From: Roseimaritima sediminicola
Lineage (GTDB): Bacteria > Planctomycetota > Planctomycetia > Pirellulales > Pirellulaceae
Length of the DNA stretch: 64,000 bases
Direction of reading: 5' to 3'
NCBI RefSeq assembly: GCF_009618275.1
Contig: NZ_WIAD01000029.1
Span: 1-64,000 of the forward strand
In this document: one piece after another, positions 1 through 9,584 of the stretch
Position numbering within the stretch: the stretch's first letter is position 1
Layout of the letters: each line of letters starts with the position of its first letter
Translations under genes and position numbers: made by a program
The notes under the pieces: model-generated
Databases searched by the model: none
The model's input: the letters and a program-made list of their open reading frames with translations, nothing else
Told to the model about the DNA's origin: nothing

Positions 1-1368
1 CTGCAATCGGCGGATCGGGGCCAGCTCAACACGGCTCATTCGGCGATTCAGACGCTCGACTTGGCGCAGTGCTGGACGCTTGATCCGACCGGCAACTGGT
101 CGCACTATCGCCAAGACGACAACGGGAATGGGACTTGGAATTTGATCCAGGACCGGACGGCGAACACCGTCAACGAGATCACCGACATCGACAACCCTTC
201 CGGGACGCCGTGGGCCACTCCCGCCTACGACAAGAACGGGAACAGCACTAGTATTCCCCGGCCTGATTTGGGCAGCGGTGCATCGATGACCGCTACCTAT
301 GATGCCTGGAACCGGATGACCAAGCTGGTCGACAACTCGACCTCGAACACGTTGCTTGAGAACGAATTCGACGGTCGCAACTTCCGGATTGTCGCCAAGC
401 AGTACAGCGGTGGCACGCTGTCGGACACCCGGCACTTTTACTTCACCGACAGCTGGCAGTGCGTCGAGGAACGACTGGGCAGTGGCACGACGCCTGAGCG
501 GCAGCACGTGTGGGGGCTGCGTTACATCGACGACTTGGTCGTTCGGGATCGGGATACCAATGCCGACGGAACACTCGACGAGCGGCTGTACCACTGTGCG
601 GATGCCAATTGGAACACCGTGACCGTCGTCGATAGCGGCGGTAGCGTCGCGGAGCGCTACGAGTACGATCCCTACGGTCAGCTGTCCTTCTTCGCAGCGG
701 ATTACACCGTTAGGACCACCAGCTCGTACGACACCCGCTACACCTACACCAATCGAGAATGGACTCCGGACGCCGCGATCTACTACTTCCGCAACCGTTG
801 GTACAGCGCGCAGTTGGGACGGTTCTGCTCCAGAGATCCGATTGGGTATGGCGATGGCATGCATCTATTTAATTATTTGGTGAACCAACCTTTGGTACTG
901 ATCGATCCATTCGGGCTAGTTCGTCTCGTTCCAGAACGGCCAACGCCGCGAAGAGAACCACATCCTAGAATTGCTGTTATTCGATGTTACATAAGATGTC
1001 TTTCGAGCCAAGACAGCAGCGTGGAGGAAGCTATAGGGGAATACGAGTATCTGATGCGAGTATGTGAACAGGAGTGGTGGACATGCTATGATGAGACGGC
1101 TTGCGAGACGCAACAGAGACGGCTCGATGCCTGCACCGATGATCTCAAGCAATGCAGGAATGAGGCGACTTTAATTCGAGACTGGATGATAGGCAACGCT
1201 ATCAGGGAAGCCCATCAATGTATTGCGAGGTGCAACCAAGTGTTCCCTCAGGGCATAGCTCCACCTATACGCCCTGCGGAGCTTGAGCAAATGACGCCTT
1301 CAGAATTGGAAGAATTCTATGATTTCCTTGAGATTCTCGAAGCTTCTCCCCCACATGAACGCAAGTAG
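1..1368 (+). CDS. Rhs/YD-repeat protein, C-terminal part (5' end outside window)
   Basis: The frame is open from the first base, so this is the last 455 residues of a larger protein. It has YD-type repeats (YEYDPYG around residues 220-226) and then the Rhs-associated core (YYFRNRWYSAQLGRF, about 261-275, then SRDPIGYGDG). The core ends in the boundary motif DPFGL at residues 302-306. The next 149 residues are a variable tail with nine cysteines, and from about base 860 the DNA becomes clearly AT-richer. In Rhs systems the core forms a shell around a variable C-terminal effector. Whether this tail is toxic cannot be told from sequence; no known toxin motif was seen. The following gene starts at or just beyond the stop codon. 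The first 126 bases recur at 2686-2811. Confidence 0.85.
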   Translation: MQSADRGQLNTAHSAIQTLDLAQCWTLDPTGNWSHYRQDDNGNGTWNLIQDRTANTVNEITDIDNPSGTPWATPAYDKNGNSTSIPRPDLGSGASMTATYDAWNRMTKLVDNSTSNTLLENEFDGRNFRIVAKQYSGGTLSDTRHFYFTDSWQCVEERLGSGTTPERQHVWGLRYIDDLVVRDRDTNADGTLDERLYHCADANWNTVTVVDSGGSVAERYEYDPYGQLSFFAADYTVRTTSSYDTRYTYTNREWTPDAAIYYFRNRWYSAQLGRFCSRDPIGYGDGMHLFNYLVNQPLVLIDPFGLVRLVPERPTPRREPHPRIAVIRCYIRCLSSQDSSVEEAIGEYEYLMRVCEQEWWTCYDETACETQQRRLDACTDDLKQCRNEATLIRDWMIGNAIREAHQCIARCNQVFPQGIAPPIRPAELEQMTPSELEEFYDFLEILEASPPHERK

Positions 1369-1381
1369 TGTCGCTGGATCA

Positions 1382-2089
1382 ATGGTCGCGAAATATTTTG
1401 TTTCCCTTATTGTTTTCGCCTGCTGTGTCAGCGACTCAGCCAGCAAGGGTGCTTTTGGAGGCGAAGACCTTGCCAGTCTTACTCGCCGGGTCGTGCGTGA
1501 ATGCAAACGTCGATATAAAGAAAGTGAGGCAATTCAATTGGAGGCCAGTTTGAGCCTTGGGTCTGAGCAGGCAGGTTGGCAGAAGCACGCGAATTTCGGC
1601 ATGCTGAAAGGTCTGGACGACCGTTTTCGCTTTGAATATCGCCGCGGCTATTCAATGACTTTACTGGGAAGCGAAGGAAAGGTTGTTCAGAAAGCGTCAT
1701 ACATGAATGAGCCGAGAGTTTGGGCGGACCGATCGGCTGTCATGCCGTCGCTCACAGGCAGCACAGGCCGCGCAGGTCGCTACGTCTTTCAGTTAGCATT
1801 CTGGCAAGACGGACCCGGGACGCTTTTCTTCTTTTTGTCGCAAGGCAAAGGCATTCGCGTTCGAACTGTCCGGAACCACACGGTGCTTGAGGTAAAATCG
1901 GATAGAACCTTCGGTTCGTACGTTTTCTATATTGACATTGAAAGCTATGATTTAATACGAGTCGAAGATATTTCGGATGATATATTGCATCAAAAAAATG
2001 TTCGGATAGATTTTGACACCCAGGTGGACCCAAAGATCAGTGGAGAAGCATGGACAGCCAAGCGGTATTTTCGTCTCATTGATGACTGA
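1382..2089 (+). CDS. exported protein of unknown function downstream of the Rhs tail
   Basis: The protein has 235 residues from the ATG at 1382. That start gives a hydrophobic leader (VAKYFVSLIVFACC). Earlier in-frame ATGs at 1319 and 1355 would overlap the rhs gene. The mature part alternates short beta-like stretches with charged loops (RFRFEYRRG, HTVLEVKSDRTFG, SYVFYIDIESYDL). This is reminiscent of LolA/DUF2092-type lipoprotein-carrier folds, but no diagnostic motif was seen. The gene is AT-richer than the housekeeping genes, like the Rhs tail. By position it could be the immunity partner of the Rhs tail, but a signal peptide is not typical for that, so this is weak inference. Confidence 0.55.
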   Translation: MVAKYFVSLIVFACCVSDSASKGAFGGEDLASLTRRVVRECKRRYKESEAIQLEASLSLGSEQAGWQKHANFGMLKGLDDRFRFEYRRGYSMTLLGSEGKVVQKASYMNEPRVWADRSAVMPSLTGSTGRAGRYVFQLAFWQDGPGTLFFFLSQGKGIRVRTVRNHTVLEVKSDRTFGSYVFYIDIESYDLIRVEDISDDILHQKNVRIDFDTQVDPKISGEAWTAKRYFRLIDD

Positions 2090-2102
2090 GGAATTGAACC
2101 CA

Positions 2103-2207
2103 GGTCAATCAAATGGTTCATCGAGCAATCAAACGGGTCAGCAATCAAACGGGTCAGCAATCAAACGGGTCAGCAATCAAACGGGTCACAGCAATCAAAC
2201 GGGTCAG
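2103..2207. repeat. 16-bp tandem repeat, 5 copies plus a degenerate copy
   Basis: The unit AGCAATCAAACGGGTC is repeated head to tail from 2124, with the last copy offset by an extra two bases. A degenerate copy precedes it at 2103. The array lies just after the stop codon at 2089, between two Rhs-related segments. There are no spacers, so it is not a CRISPR array. Confidence 0.9.
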
Positions 2208-2349
2208 GCTTCTTTGACGAGCATTCTGAAGCTTGCACCGGAGCAAAGCGACGATGATCGGGGGGCGACTAGAGGAAGTCGCCATCTTCGGCTAGATCCG
2301 CCGCATCGAGCAATCGTAAGATGTTCGCGGGAATGTCTCTGCCGCAACC

Positions 2350-2826
2350 TGTTACAATAACGCTACGGTCGGCAGCGGCAGCGTGATCAATCAGGTCACG
2401 CGCCAGTTCAATGGGTTCGGTCAAGTGACACAGACGTTTCAAACCCACAGCGGAGCGGTCAACACATCGACGACGCCCTCGGTCGGCGCATCCTTTACCG
2501 ATGGCAGCAACAACACGCTTCGTCCGACCGGTATCAGCTATCCCGATGGCCGCACGGTTGCTTATGGATACGGCAGCAGCGATTCGATCGATGATTTCTC
2601 CAACCGCGTCGCCACGCGGACCGACGACGATTCCACGGTCCTGGCCGAACATGATTGGCTGTACCGGTATGACGGACTGCATCGCCTGCAATCGGCGGAT
2701 CGGGGCCAGCTCAACACGGCTCATTCGGCGATTCAGACGCTCGACTTGGCGCAGTGCTGGACGCTTGATCCGACCGGCAACTGGTCGCATTACCGTCAAG
2801 ACGACAACGGCGATGGATTCCGATAG
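2350..2826 (+). pseudogene. orphan rhs core fragment
   Basis: The reading frame from about 2350 encodes YD-repeat sequence (INQVTRQFNGFGQV, YPDGRTVAYGYG, DWLYRYDGLHRLQSADRG). From 2686 it runs into a near-identical copy of window bases 1-126. It stops at 2826 shortly after the homology to the intact gene ends, well before the core or any tail. No start codon with a convincing ribosome site was seen, and the frame is closed by a TAA at 2317. The layout intact rhs, small gene, displaced rhs fragment matches the orphan modules left by recombination at Rhs loci. Confidence 0.75.
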
Positions 2827-2852
2827 AGTCAGCAAATCTCAAATCTCAGACC

Positions 2853-5108
2853 CTACCGCACCTCGTATAGCTCCACCGGGCCTCCTTCGATGGCTTGCTG
2901 CGTCCGCGTCAGGACGCCGGCTTGTTCGAGCCGCTCGAATAACTCGGGCGTGATTCGGGGATCAAACCCGTAGGTGGATCGCAGCCGCTGGATCTCGCCC
3001 CAGTGGACCAGCACGTGCGTCCAGCCGGCTTGCTCGAAAGCTTCGTGCCACTGCGACTCGGGCAATGTTGACGTGATCGCGGTCAGGGGCGAATCGTCGA
3101 AGGTGGTCGAGTAATCGACGGGCACTTCGAAATCGAACACCGCGGCGTCGCCCACCGACAACACTCGGTCGCTCCGCTGCAACCGCTGGTTCACGTACCG
3201 CACGTGGGCACCGACCCGCGATGGGCCCTCGGCCGTGCGATCGACGCGAAGCGCCGACAGATCGACGGCCAGGCGGACGTCGCCCAGCAACGGACCGCTG
3301 ATCATCAATCCGTTCAGGGCGATGCCGAAGGCGCCGATGCCGACGGCCGCACGCGTGCCCAAGCGCTGCCGCAGCACGTGCCAGCCGGCGCCGGCCAGCA
3401 GGAACAGCAAGGGCAGGACGGGGACCAGAAAGCGAGCGATGCGATGCGTCAACAACCACCACAGCAGCAGCGACAGCAGCAGTCCGCCGGCCGCCCAGCG
3501 AACCGGACGCTGCCACCAACGGTCCGCCAAAGCCAGCAGGGCCAACGGAACCAGCAACAGGCTCTGGCCCTTGGCTTGCCAGGACAGTCGTGCTGCCGCG
3601 GCCGTCAGCTCTTGCCAGGACATCGGCCCGGTCGCATGGCCGCGATCCCACTGCTGAATCTGTTGCTGGCTGAATGAACGCCCGCCAAACACTTCGCCCA
3701 GCAGCGGATACACGGGGTTGCCGGTCTGGACCAAGTTCTTCAGGAACCACGGCCCCGCGACGATGCCGGCGACCAACGCAAAGCACAACAGCGCCGAGGC
3801 TCGCCGCGCCGCCCGCACGTCGGATTGCCAGAACCAACAGGCCAACCCCAGCGGCAGGACGACAAACACCAGCGCCGGATACTTGCACGCCAAAGCCGAA
3901 CCGGCAAAGAAACCGGCCCAGCCCGCCGCGACGTTTTTATTTTCGTCTCGATGCTGCAGCGTGATCACCACGATTAAGACACCGGCAGCCAGGTAACAAG
4001 CGACCGCGGCGTCGATCAGCCCCAGCGCGGCGCCTTCGATCATTTCCGGCATGGCCAGCGCCAGCGCTGCAGTCCATAAACCGGCCGTCCGCCCGGCAAA
4101 GCGAGCCACCGCACACGCCGACAAGACGGCCGCTAGAAGGGCGTAAACCGCGATCACCACTTTGCCCGACAGCGCCCCCCACCACCACGGCGAATCGTTG
4201 GTGGCGATGCGCCACCAATCCATCGTGGCCAACGCCTGCATTTCCGCCGCCATGGGCATGCTGCTGTAAATATTGTGCGGCAGAAAAACAATCTGTCCCT
4301 GCTGGGACCACTCCTTGGGCGCCTGCAGATGGTACTCCCGCACGTCGTACTCCGCCGGCGGCAACAGGGCCCGCGCGACGACGACCAGGGCCAACACGAC
4401 GCCTGCAAAGAGGGCCACATAATCGGCCCAGGCGAAGGCAGCCCCCGAGGTCGCCGTCTCGCTGGCGGTTTCCGCAGCTGATTCGCTGGCCGGTTCGCTG
4501 GCCGGCACCGATCGCCGGCGCAGCAGACCGGCTGCCACGGCGGTCAGCGCAAGGGTCGCGACGGCCACCAGCGGACCGCTCCACCAGCGACCGATCCCGC
4601 CGGCCAAGCCCACGGCAAAGACGACCAGCGAATGCATGCTCAGCCCCACGGCCAGAGCCATCGCCAGCGCTTCGGCGCGTCGCCCCCACGACGTTGATTC
4701 GGACCGCGTCGAAAACGGCGGCGCGGCCGACAACAACCAACGGCCGCACACCCAGGCCAGCGTCAACACGCCGGCGGCCACGGCCAGGACCTTCATCCGC
4801 TGCAGCAGGCCGGCGCCGCTGACCGGGCCGGCGAACCACCCCTCGAGGATGGACTCCGGAGCAAACAACAGCAGAACCCGCGGCCCGTTGCCTTCGCCAT
4901 CGGCCGGCATGATCGCGGCGGGCCACTGCGGGGCCAGCAGGTACAGCGCACACCACAGGGCGGCCAGCAGGAACGCGGCAGCCAGCACAATGCGCTGCCA
5001 CGGCGGGGCTTGGCTCCGCTCGTCCGCGGCGGGCGAATGGCGTTTCCGTTTGGATCGGCTGGACGAATTATCCGGAGCCGACGACGTTTTCGTTTTTTTG
5101 CTGGGCAT
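2853..5108 (-). CDS. polytopic membrane protein, GT-C (family 39-like) glycosyltransferase candidate
   Basis: The protein has 751 residues from the ATG at 5108; an upstream start at 5189 would add a non-conserved Cys-containing leader. A basic Ser/Lys-rich N-terminus precedes about a dozen hydrophobic segments. After the first membrane spans (around residues 253-266) is YDVREYHLQAPKEW, followed by a PHNIYSSMPMAAEM-type sequence. Acidic and YH loop motifs at this place are typical of lipid-linked sugar transferases of the GT-C fold, such as ArnT/PMT-like proteins. The C-terminal 130 residues are soluble, with Asp- and Trp-containing motifs (VSVGDAAVFDF, WTHVLVHWGE). The likely role is glycosylation of lipid or protein at the outer face of the inner membrane. 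Substrate unknown. Confidence 0.7.
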   Translation of the reverse strand: MPSKKTKTSSAPDNSSSRSKRKRHSPAADERSQAPPWQRIVLAAAFLLAALWCALYLLAPQWPAAIMPADGEGNGPRVLLLFAPESILEGWFAGPVSGAGLLQRMKVLAVAAGVLTLAWVCGRWLLSAAPPFSTRSESTSWGRRAEALAMALAVGLSMHSLVVFAVGLAGGIGRWWSGPLVAVATLALTAVAAGLLRRRSVPASEPASESAAETASETATSGAAFAWADYVALFAGVVLALVVVARALLPPAEYDVREYHLQAPKEWSQQGQIVFLPHNIYSSMPMAAEMQALATMDWWRIATNDSPWWWGALSGKVVIAVYALLAAVLSACAVARFAGRTAGLWTAALALAMPEMIEGAALGLIDAAVACYLAAGVLIVVITLQHRDENKNVAAGWAGFFAGSALACKYPALVFVVLPLGLACWFWQSDVRAARRASALLCFALVAGIVAGPWFLKNLVQTGNPVYPLLGEVFGGRSFSQQQIQQWDRGHATGPMSWQELTAAAARLSWQAKGQSLLLVPLALLALADRWWQRPVRWAAGGLLLSLLLWWLLTHRIARFLVPVLPLLFLLAGAGWHVLRQRLGTRAAVGIGAFGIALNGLMISGPLLGDVRLAVDLSALRVDRTAEGPSRVGAHVRYVNQRLQRSDRVLSVGDAAVFDFEVPVDYSTTFDDSPLTAITSTLPESQWHEAFEQAGWTHVLVHWGEIQRLRSTYGFDPRITPELFERLEQAGVLTRTQQAIEGGPVELYEVR

Positions 5109-5274
5109 TCGACACGGGCAGACAAGGTTCATCTCGATATGGCGGACTACATTGTAGGTGTCCGCTGGCTTTTTTGCGGCGGCCCACACGACAATCCCCA
5201 GTGGCTACGGCCGCCGAAGGAGCCAGTCGGCGGCGAACTTCTTCCCTCCCACGTTTCCCAATCCGCTCCCCACC

Positions 5275-6255
5275 ATGACTTCCCAACGCATCACCGGCAT
5301 CCTGACCCCCAACCTGACCCCCGTCGATTCGCGAGGCCAAGTCGACGAGGATTGCCTGCGAGGTTACGTGGACTGGTTGATCGAACGGGGCGTCGATGGT
5401 TTGTATCCCAACGGCAGCACCGGCGAATTCGTGCGGTTCACGCCTCAGGAGCGTCGCCGAATCGTGGAGGTGGTGGTCGACCAAACCCGCGGCCGCGTGC
5501 CCGTCCTGGCCGGTGCGGCCGAAGCCAACGCCCGTGAAACCATCGAAGCCTGTCACGCCTATGGCCAGATGGGTGTGCGTGCGGTGGCCATCGTGGCTCC
5601 CTACTATTACCGGCTGAGCCCCGAAGGCGTGTACGCGTATTTCCGCGAGATCGCCGATGCCGTGTCGGTGGACGTGACGCTGTACAACATCCCGCTGTTC
5701 GCTTCGCCCATCGATGTCGACACCGTGCGCCGCTTGGCTCTGGAATGTCCGCGCGTGGTCGGGATCAAGGACAGCTCGGGCGACTTGCCGAACATGATGC
5801 GCATGATCCAAGCGGTCCGTCCCCAGCGCGACGACTTTACGTTCTTGACCGGCTGGGATGCGGCCCTGGTGCCGATGTTGATCGCTGGCTGTGATGGCGG
5901 CACCAACGCGACCAGCGGCGTGGTCCCCGAATTGACGCGTGCCCTGTATCAAGCGGTCCGTCGCGGCGACATCGATGCCGCGATGCAGATGCAGTACCAA
6001 CTGCTGCCGTTGTTCGATACGATGATTGGTGCCGGCGAATTCCCCGAAGGCTTCCGCCAGGGCGCTCGAGCGCGAGGCTGGGAGATGGGCGCCGGACGAC
6101 AACCCACCACACCGTCGCAGCAAGCGGCCATCGATGCGGCCAAGGGCGAGATCGAACGCCTGGTCACGCAATTATCAAGCAACCCCACGGCGGCCAATCG
6201 CGGTGACCGGGAAACGATCGATGCCATCGTGCGGCGCGTGCTGGAACAGTTGTAG
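5275..6255 (+). CDS. dihydrodipicolinate synthase / N-acetylneuraminate lyase family protein
   Basis: The protein has 326 residues from the ATG at 5275; the longer frame upstream has no family similarity. It is a class I aldolase TIM barrel with the pyruvate-binding GSTGEF motif at residues 47-52. YNIP at 137-140 carries the active-site tyrosine. GIKDSSG follows, with the Schiff-base lysine at 165. These residues support reversible aldol chemistry on pyruvate. The sequence does not separate DapA from NanA or sugar-acid aldolases. The locus is not near dapB (19996), so a catabolic lyase is as likely as lysine biosynthesis. The next gene starts 40 bases downstream on the same strand. Confidence 0.85.
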   Translation: MTSQRITGILTPNLTPVDSRGQVDEDCLRGYVDWLIERGVDGLYPNGSTGEFVRFTPQERRRIVEVVVDQTRGRVPVLAGAAEANARETIEACHAYGQMGVRAVAIVAPYYYRLSPEGVYAYFREIADAVSVDVTLYNIPLFASPIDVDTVRRLALECPRVVGIKDSSGDLPNMMRMIQAVRPQRDDFTFLTGWDAALVPMLIAGCDGGTNATSGVVPELTRALYQAVRRGDIDAAMQMQYQLLPLFDTMIGAGEFPEGFRQGARARGWEMGAGRQPTTPSQQAAIDAAKGEIERLVTQLSSNPTAANRGDRETIDAIVRRVLEQL

Positions 6256-6295
6256 GCACATCCGTATTCTTCTGAACTCCGCAGGTTTTCCCACC

Positions 6296-7477
6296 ATGGC
6301 CAGTCCCGCCTCGTTCCTGTTCGCTTCCCTGGCCGTCACGCTGTTGCTCGGCGGCGTCGTCACCGCCCAGGACTCCGGCTCCCAAGGTCCCGGCAACACG
6401 GTGACGGACGTCTGGTTCGGCACGACCACACCCCGCGGCGGGCTCAGCAAAGGCATCTACCACGCCCGCTTCGACACCGCATCGGGCAAACTGGCCGAGC
6501 CGACCCTGGCGGCGGAGATTTCCTCACCCGGCTTCCTGACGCTGCACCCGCGGCTGCCGATCCTGTACAGCGTCGGCAGCTGGGAAGGCGAGCCTTCGGT
6601 GGTGGCCTACCGCGTCGACGAAAACGACGGTTCCCAGCTGACGCCGATCAATGCCCAGCCGATCGGCGACGGCGGCGCTGCGCACCTGAGCGTCGACCGC
6701 AGCGGCCGCGTCTTGTTGACGGCTCAGTACGGTGGCGGTTCGACGGCGCTGTTTCCGCTGAACGAACAAGGCGAAATCCAACCCCGTGCCCAGCTCGTCA
6801 AACACCGCGGTGGCTCGGGAGTCGTCGAGCGGCGGCAGAATGCTCCTCACGCACACTGGGTGGGCACATCGCCGGACAACCGATTCGTGTTTGTTCCCGA
6901 TCTGGGCTTGGACCAAGTGGTCATCTACCGCCTGGACCTGGGCGCCAACCCACCGCAGCTGCACGCTCACGGCGCGGGACAGTGCCCGCCCGGCTCCGGC
7001 CCCCGGCACATGAAGTTCCATCCCGATGGAGACTTTGTTTACGTCCTGAACGAGCTGGCCCTCAGCGTCACGGTGTTCGCGTACGATGCCGAGGCCGGTC
7101 GCATGCAACCGATCCAAACCATCGAAACGCTCAGCGAGGCTCAAAAGGCCGGCGAAGCTTTCAACAGTGCTTCGGAAATCCGCGTGCATCCTTCGGGCAA
7201 GTTCGTCTACAGCGCCAACCGCGGCCACGATTCGATCACGGCCTTTGCGGTGGATTCCCAGAGCGGTCGACTGGAATTAATTGAACAGGAACCGATCCGC
7301 GGCGGCTGGCCTCGCAACTTTGCCTTGGACCCCAGCGGTCGCTGGTTGATCGCCGCGGGCCGCGACAGCCACACCGCAGCCGTCTTCGCCGTCGACGCCG
7401 ACAGCGGGCATTTGACCTACCAGCGTCAAATGGCCATGGTGCCCAGCCCGATCTGCGTGCTGTTCGAGCAACCGTAG
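6296..7477 (+). CDS. exported lactonase, 6-phosphogluconolactonase-like beta-propeller
   Basis: The protein has 393 residues from the ATG at 6296, with a signal peptide ([20 protein letters not shown]). The rest is a run of propeller blades with recurring strand motifs: [64 protein letters not shown]. This is the seven-bladed lactonase family (YbhE/Pgl type), which opens 6-phosphogluconolactone and related lactones. Export makes the cytoplasmic pentose-phosphate role less likely, and an extracellular or periplasmic lactone is the better guess. It follows a sugar-acid-lyase-type gene, which fits carbohydrate catabolism. Its stop codon is followed at once by the GGCATAGG repeat cluster. Confidence 0.8.
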   Translation: MASPASFLFASLAVTLLLGGVVTAQDSGSQGPGNTVTDVWFGTTTPRGGLSKGIYHARFDTASGKLAEPTLAAEISSPGFLTLHPRLPILYSVGSWEGEPSVVAYRVDENDGSQLTPINAQPIGDGGAAHLSVDRSGRVLLTAQYGGGSTALFPLNEQGEIQPRAQLVKHRGGSGVVERRQNAPHAHWVGTSPDNRFVFVPDLGLDQVVIYRLDLGANPPQLHAHGAGQCPPGSGPRHMKFHPDGDFVYVLNELALSVTVFAYDAEAGRMQPIQTIETLSEAQKAGEAFNSASEIRVHPSGKFVYSANRGHDSITAFAVDSQSGRLELIEQEPIRGGWPRNFALDPSGRWLIAAGRDSHTAAVFAVDADSGHLTYQRQMAMVPSPICVLFEQP

Positions 7478-7478
7478 A

Positions 7479-7616
7479 GTGGCATAGGCTTCCAGCCTGT
7501 GAACCAGTGGCATAGGCTTCCAGCCTGTGAACCAGTGGCATAGGCTTCCAGCCTGTGAACCAGTGGCATAGGCTTCCAGCCTGTGAACCAGTGGCATAGG
7601 CTTCTAGCCTGTGAAA
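7479..7616. repeat. 28-bp palindromic repeat, 5 tandem copies (GGCATAGG family)
   Basis: Five head-to-tail units start at 7479, 7507, 7535, 7563 and 7591, each containing GGCATAGGCTTCCAGCCTG. The last copy has one change (TTCTAG). Within each unit AGGCTTCCAGCCT is an imperfect palindrome. The array begins one base after the stop codon of the lactonase gene. Related copies are at 14349, 15241, 25505-25768 and 29305-29475. Confidence 0.95.
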
Positions 7617-7923
<307 letters not shown>

Positions 7924-9120
7924 ATGCCCACGCGTTTGACGCGATACATCCTGTTTGAGATCTTCCGGATCTTCCTCGTGGCGCTGATTGCGTTGACGTT
8001 GTTGATCCTGGTGATCGGAGTTGCGCGTCAATTGATTCGCGAAGGCATGGGCCCGATGGCCGTGCTGGAGCTGTTGCCGTACGTGCTGCCGATCAGCCTG
8101 CAATTCGCCCTGCCGGCCACGGCGTTGTTCGCGGTCTGCTGTGTGTACGGCAAAATGGCTGCCGACGGGGAGATCTCGACGGTTAAGGCCGTGGGCATCT
8201 CGCCGGTCCAGCTGATGAAACCGGCGTTTGTGTTTGCGGCGCTGCTAAGCCCGGCCGCGGTCTGGCTGGGCGATATCGCCGTCTCCTGGGGCGAGCCCGG
8301 CGTGCGCCGCGTGGCCCTGCATTCGCTGGAAGAGATCACCTATCGCGTGCTGAACGCCGAGCATTCCTACACCCGCGACAGCGTGTTTTCGATCTCGGTG
8401 TGCGACGTCCAGGGCAAGACGCTCGAGGGCCTGACCGTCACCTTGTACGGCGATCGCGACGAGGCGCCCACGCAGATTTCCGCTCGCCAGGGACAACTGG
8501 AACTGGACCCGGAGCGGATGGCGTTGATCCTCCGCGTGGTGGACAGCCAATTGACCGGCGGCGATTCGCTGCGGGGCAGTTTTGACGGCGAGGACGTCAT
8601 CGAAATCTCGCTGGACAATGCGGTCGTCACCCGCAGCCCCGCCGATACCAGCCCCAGCCATCTGCCGCTGAACCAGATGCGAACCGAAGCGATTCGCACC
8701 GAGAAACAGGTGGAAAGCGATCGCGGCCGGCTGGCCGCGCAGGTCGGATTCTCGCTGCTGACCGCCCGCTGGCAGGACATCGCGGCCGATCCTGTCCGCC
8801 CGCTGGAGAACCGCATCGCCGGCGGCAGCTACCGCCTGGTACGTCTGCGCGCCGAGCCCTGGCGACGCTGGGCCGGCGGATTCAGTTGCCTGTGCTTTGT
8901 GATCGTCGGCGCCCCGCTGGGCATGATCACGCGCACGGCCGACTACTGGACCACGTTCGGAATGTGTTTTCTGCCCATCCTGTTGGTTTATTATCCGTTG
9001 TTCATTTTCGGGCTGGATCAAGCCAAGGACGGCGTGTTGCCGCCCTACGCCGTGTGGCTGGGGAACCTGGTCCTGGTGGCGATCGGCATCGTGCTGATCC
9101 TGCGAGTGCGGCGACACTGA
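7924..9120 (+). CDS. LptF/LptG family permease (lipopolysaccharide export)
   Basis: The protein has 398 residues from the ATG at 7924. The architecture is that of the YjgP/YjgQ family: an N-terminal membrane segment after MPTRLTRYILFEIF, then segments around 50-75 and 95-120. A periplasmic beta-rich domain follows (residues about 125-300), then three C-terminal membrane segments. LptF and LptG form the membrane channel that works with LptB to extract LPS from the inner membrane. Whether this one is F or G cannot be decided, since no partner gene is adjacent. It stands alone between a repeat block and the alpha-CTD-like gene. Confidence 0.85.
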   Translation: MPTRLTRYILFEIFRIFLVALIALTLLILVIGVARQLIREGMGPMAVLELLPYVLPISLQFALPATALFAVCCVYGKMAADGEISTVKAVGISPVQLMKPAFVFAALLSPAAVWLGDIAVSWGEPGVRRVALHSLEEITYRVLNAEHSYTRDSVFSISVCDVQGKTLEGLTVTLYGDRDEAPTQISARQGQLELDPERMALILRVVDSQLTGGDSLRGSFDGEDVIEISLDNAVVTRSPADTSPSHLPLNQMRTEAIRTEKQVESDRGRLAAQVGFSLLTARWQDIAADPVRPLENRIAGGSYRLVRLRAEPWRRWAGGFSCLCFVIVGAPLGMITRTADYWTTFGMCFLPILLVYYPLFIFGLDQAKDGVLPPYAVWLGNLVLVAIGIVLILRVRRH

Positions 9121-9280
9121 CCGGCCGCTGAGCCGCCGGGGCCGCGGCAAAAAACGATCTCCCTGAAACCGGCTTTGCGAAACCCCGCCGGGTCGCCTAT
9201 GATCTTGGCCAGCGATCGGCCACCGTGTCAGCAAGGGGTGCTGCTTTTGGGGCTGTGATCGCAGGGTAACTGCAAAGCAC

Positions 9281-9286
9281 AGGAGG
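9281..9286 (+). promoter_or_regulatory. strong Shine-Dalgarno site AGGAGG
   Basis: AGGAGG sits 8 bases before the ATG at 9295. Such a full site is uncommon in this window, where most genes have none. It fixes the start of the small alpha-CTD-like gene and suggests high translation. A short stem (CAGCA-AGGGG-TGCTG followed by CTTTT, 9229-9248) lies upstream and could end transcription from the permease gene. Confidence 0.75.
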
Positions 9287-9294
9287 AACTTGCG

Positions 9295-9564
9295 ATGACC
9301 CGTATTCGACTCAGTCAGGCTGAAGAGCAGATGCGACTGCGTAGCGAACGCTTGCAGATGAGCATTGCGGAGATGAAGCTCTCGGTCCGAACGACCAACT
9401 GTCTGGAAGAGACAGGGATCTTTACGGTTCGCGATCTACTGAACGCGACCCCCAAGAAGTTGCTTTCGATTTCCAACTTCGGCGAGAAGACGCTGGAAGA
9501 GGTTTACGGAGCGTTGGAGACGCTGGGATTCTTTCGTCCCGGCCGCAAACCGGTGGAAGTGTAG
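9295..9564 (+). CDS. free-standing RNA polymerase alpha C-terminal-domain-like protein
   Basis: The protein has 89 residues with no alpha N-terminal domain. Residues about 25-80 read as a complete alpha-CTD: MKLSVRTTNCLEETGI, then TVRDLLNATPKKLLSI, then NFGEKTLEEVYGALETLG. This is the pair of helix-hairpin-helix motifs with which the alpha subunit contacts UP elements and activators. The first 24 residues are a short charged helix (LSQAEEQMRLRSERLQ). The strong ribosome site and separate gene indicate a real small protein rather than a broken rpoA. A role as a DNA-binding or polymerase-competing regulator is inference. The next gene follows 20 bases later. Confidence 0.85.
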   Translation: MTRIRLSQAEEQMRLRSERLQMSIAEMKLSVRTTNCLEETGIFTVRDLLNATPKKLLSISNFGEKTLEEVYGALETLGFFRPGRKPVEV

Positions 9565-9584
9565 GCCAACCCTAAACCAACCCC

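Noticed and set aside
5158-5274. Longer N-terminus for the DapA/NanA-type protein
   Set aside because: The added residues lack similarity to the family, and the ATG at 5275 starts directly at the conserved barrel strand ([12 protein letters not shown]).
7479-7616. Regular repeats that could be a CRISPR array
   Set aside because: The units are head to tail without spacers of unique sequence, and no cas gene is near. The same holds for 2103, 18477, 25505 and 29305.
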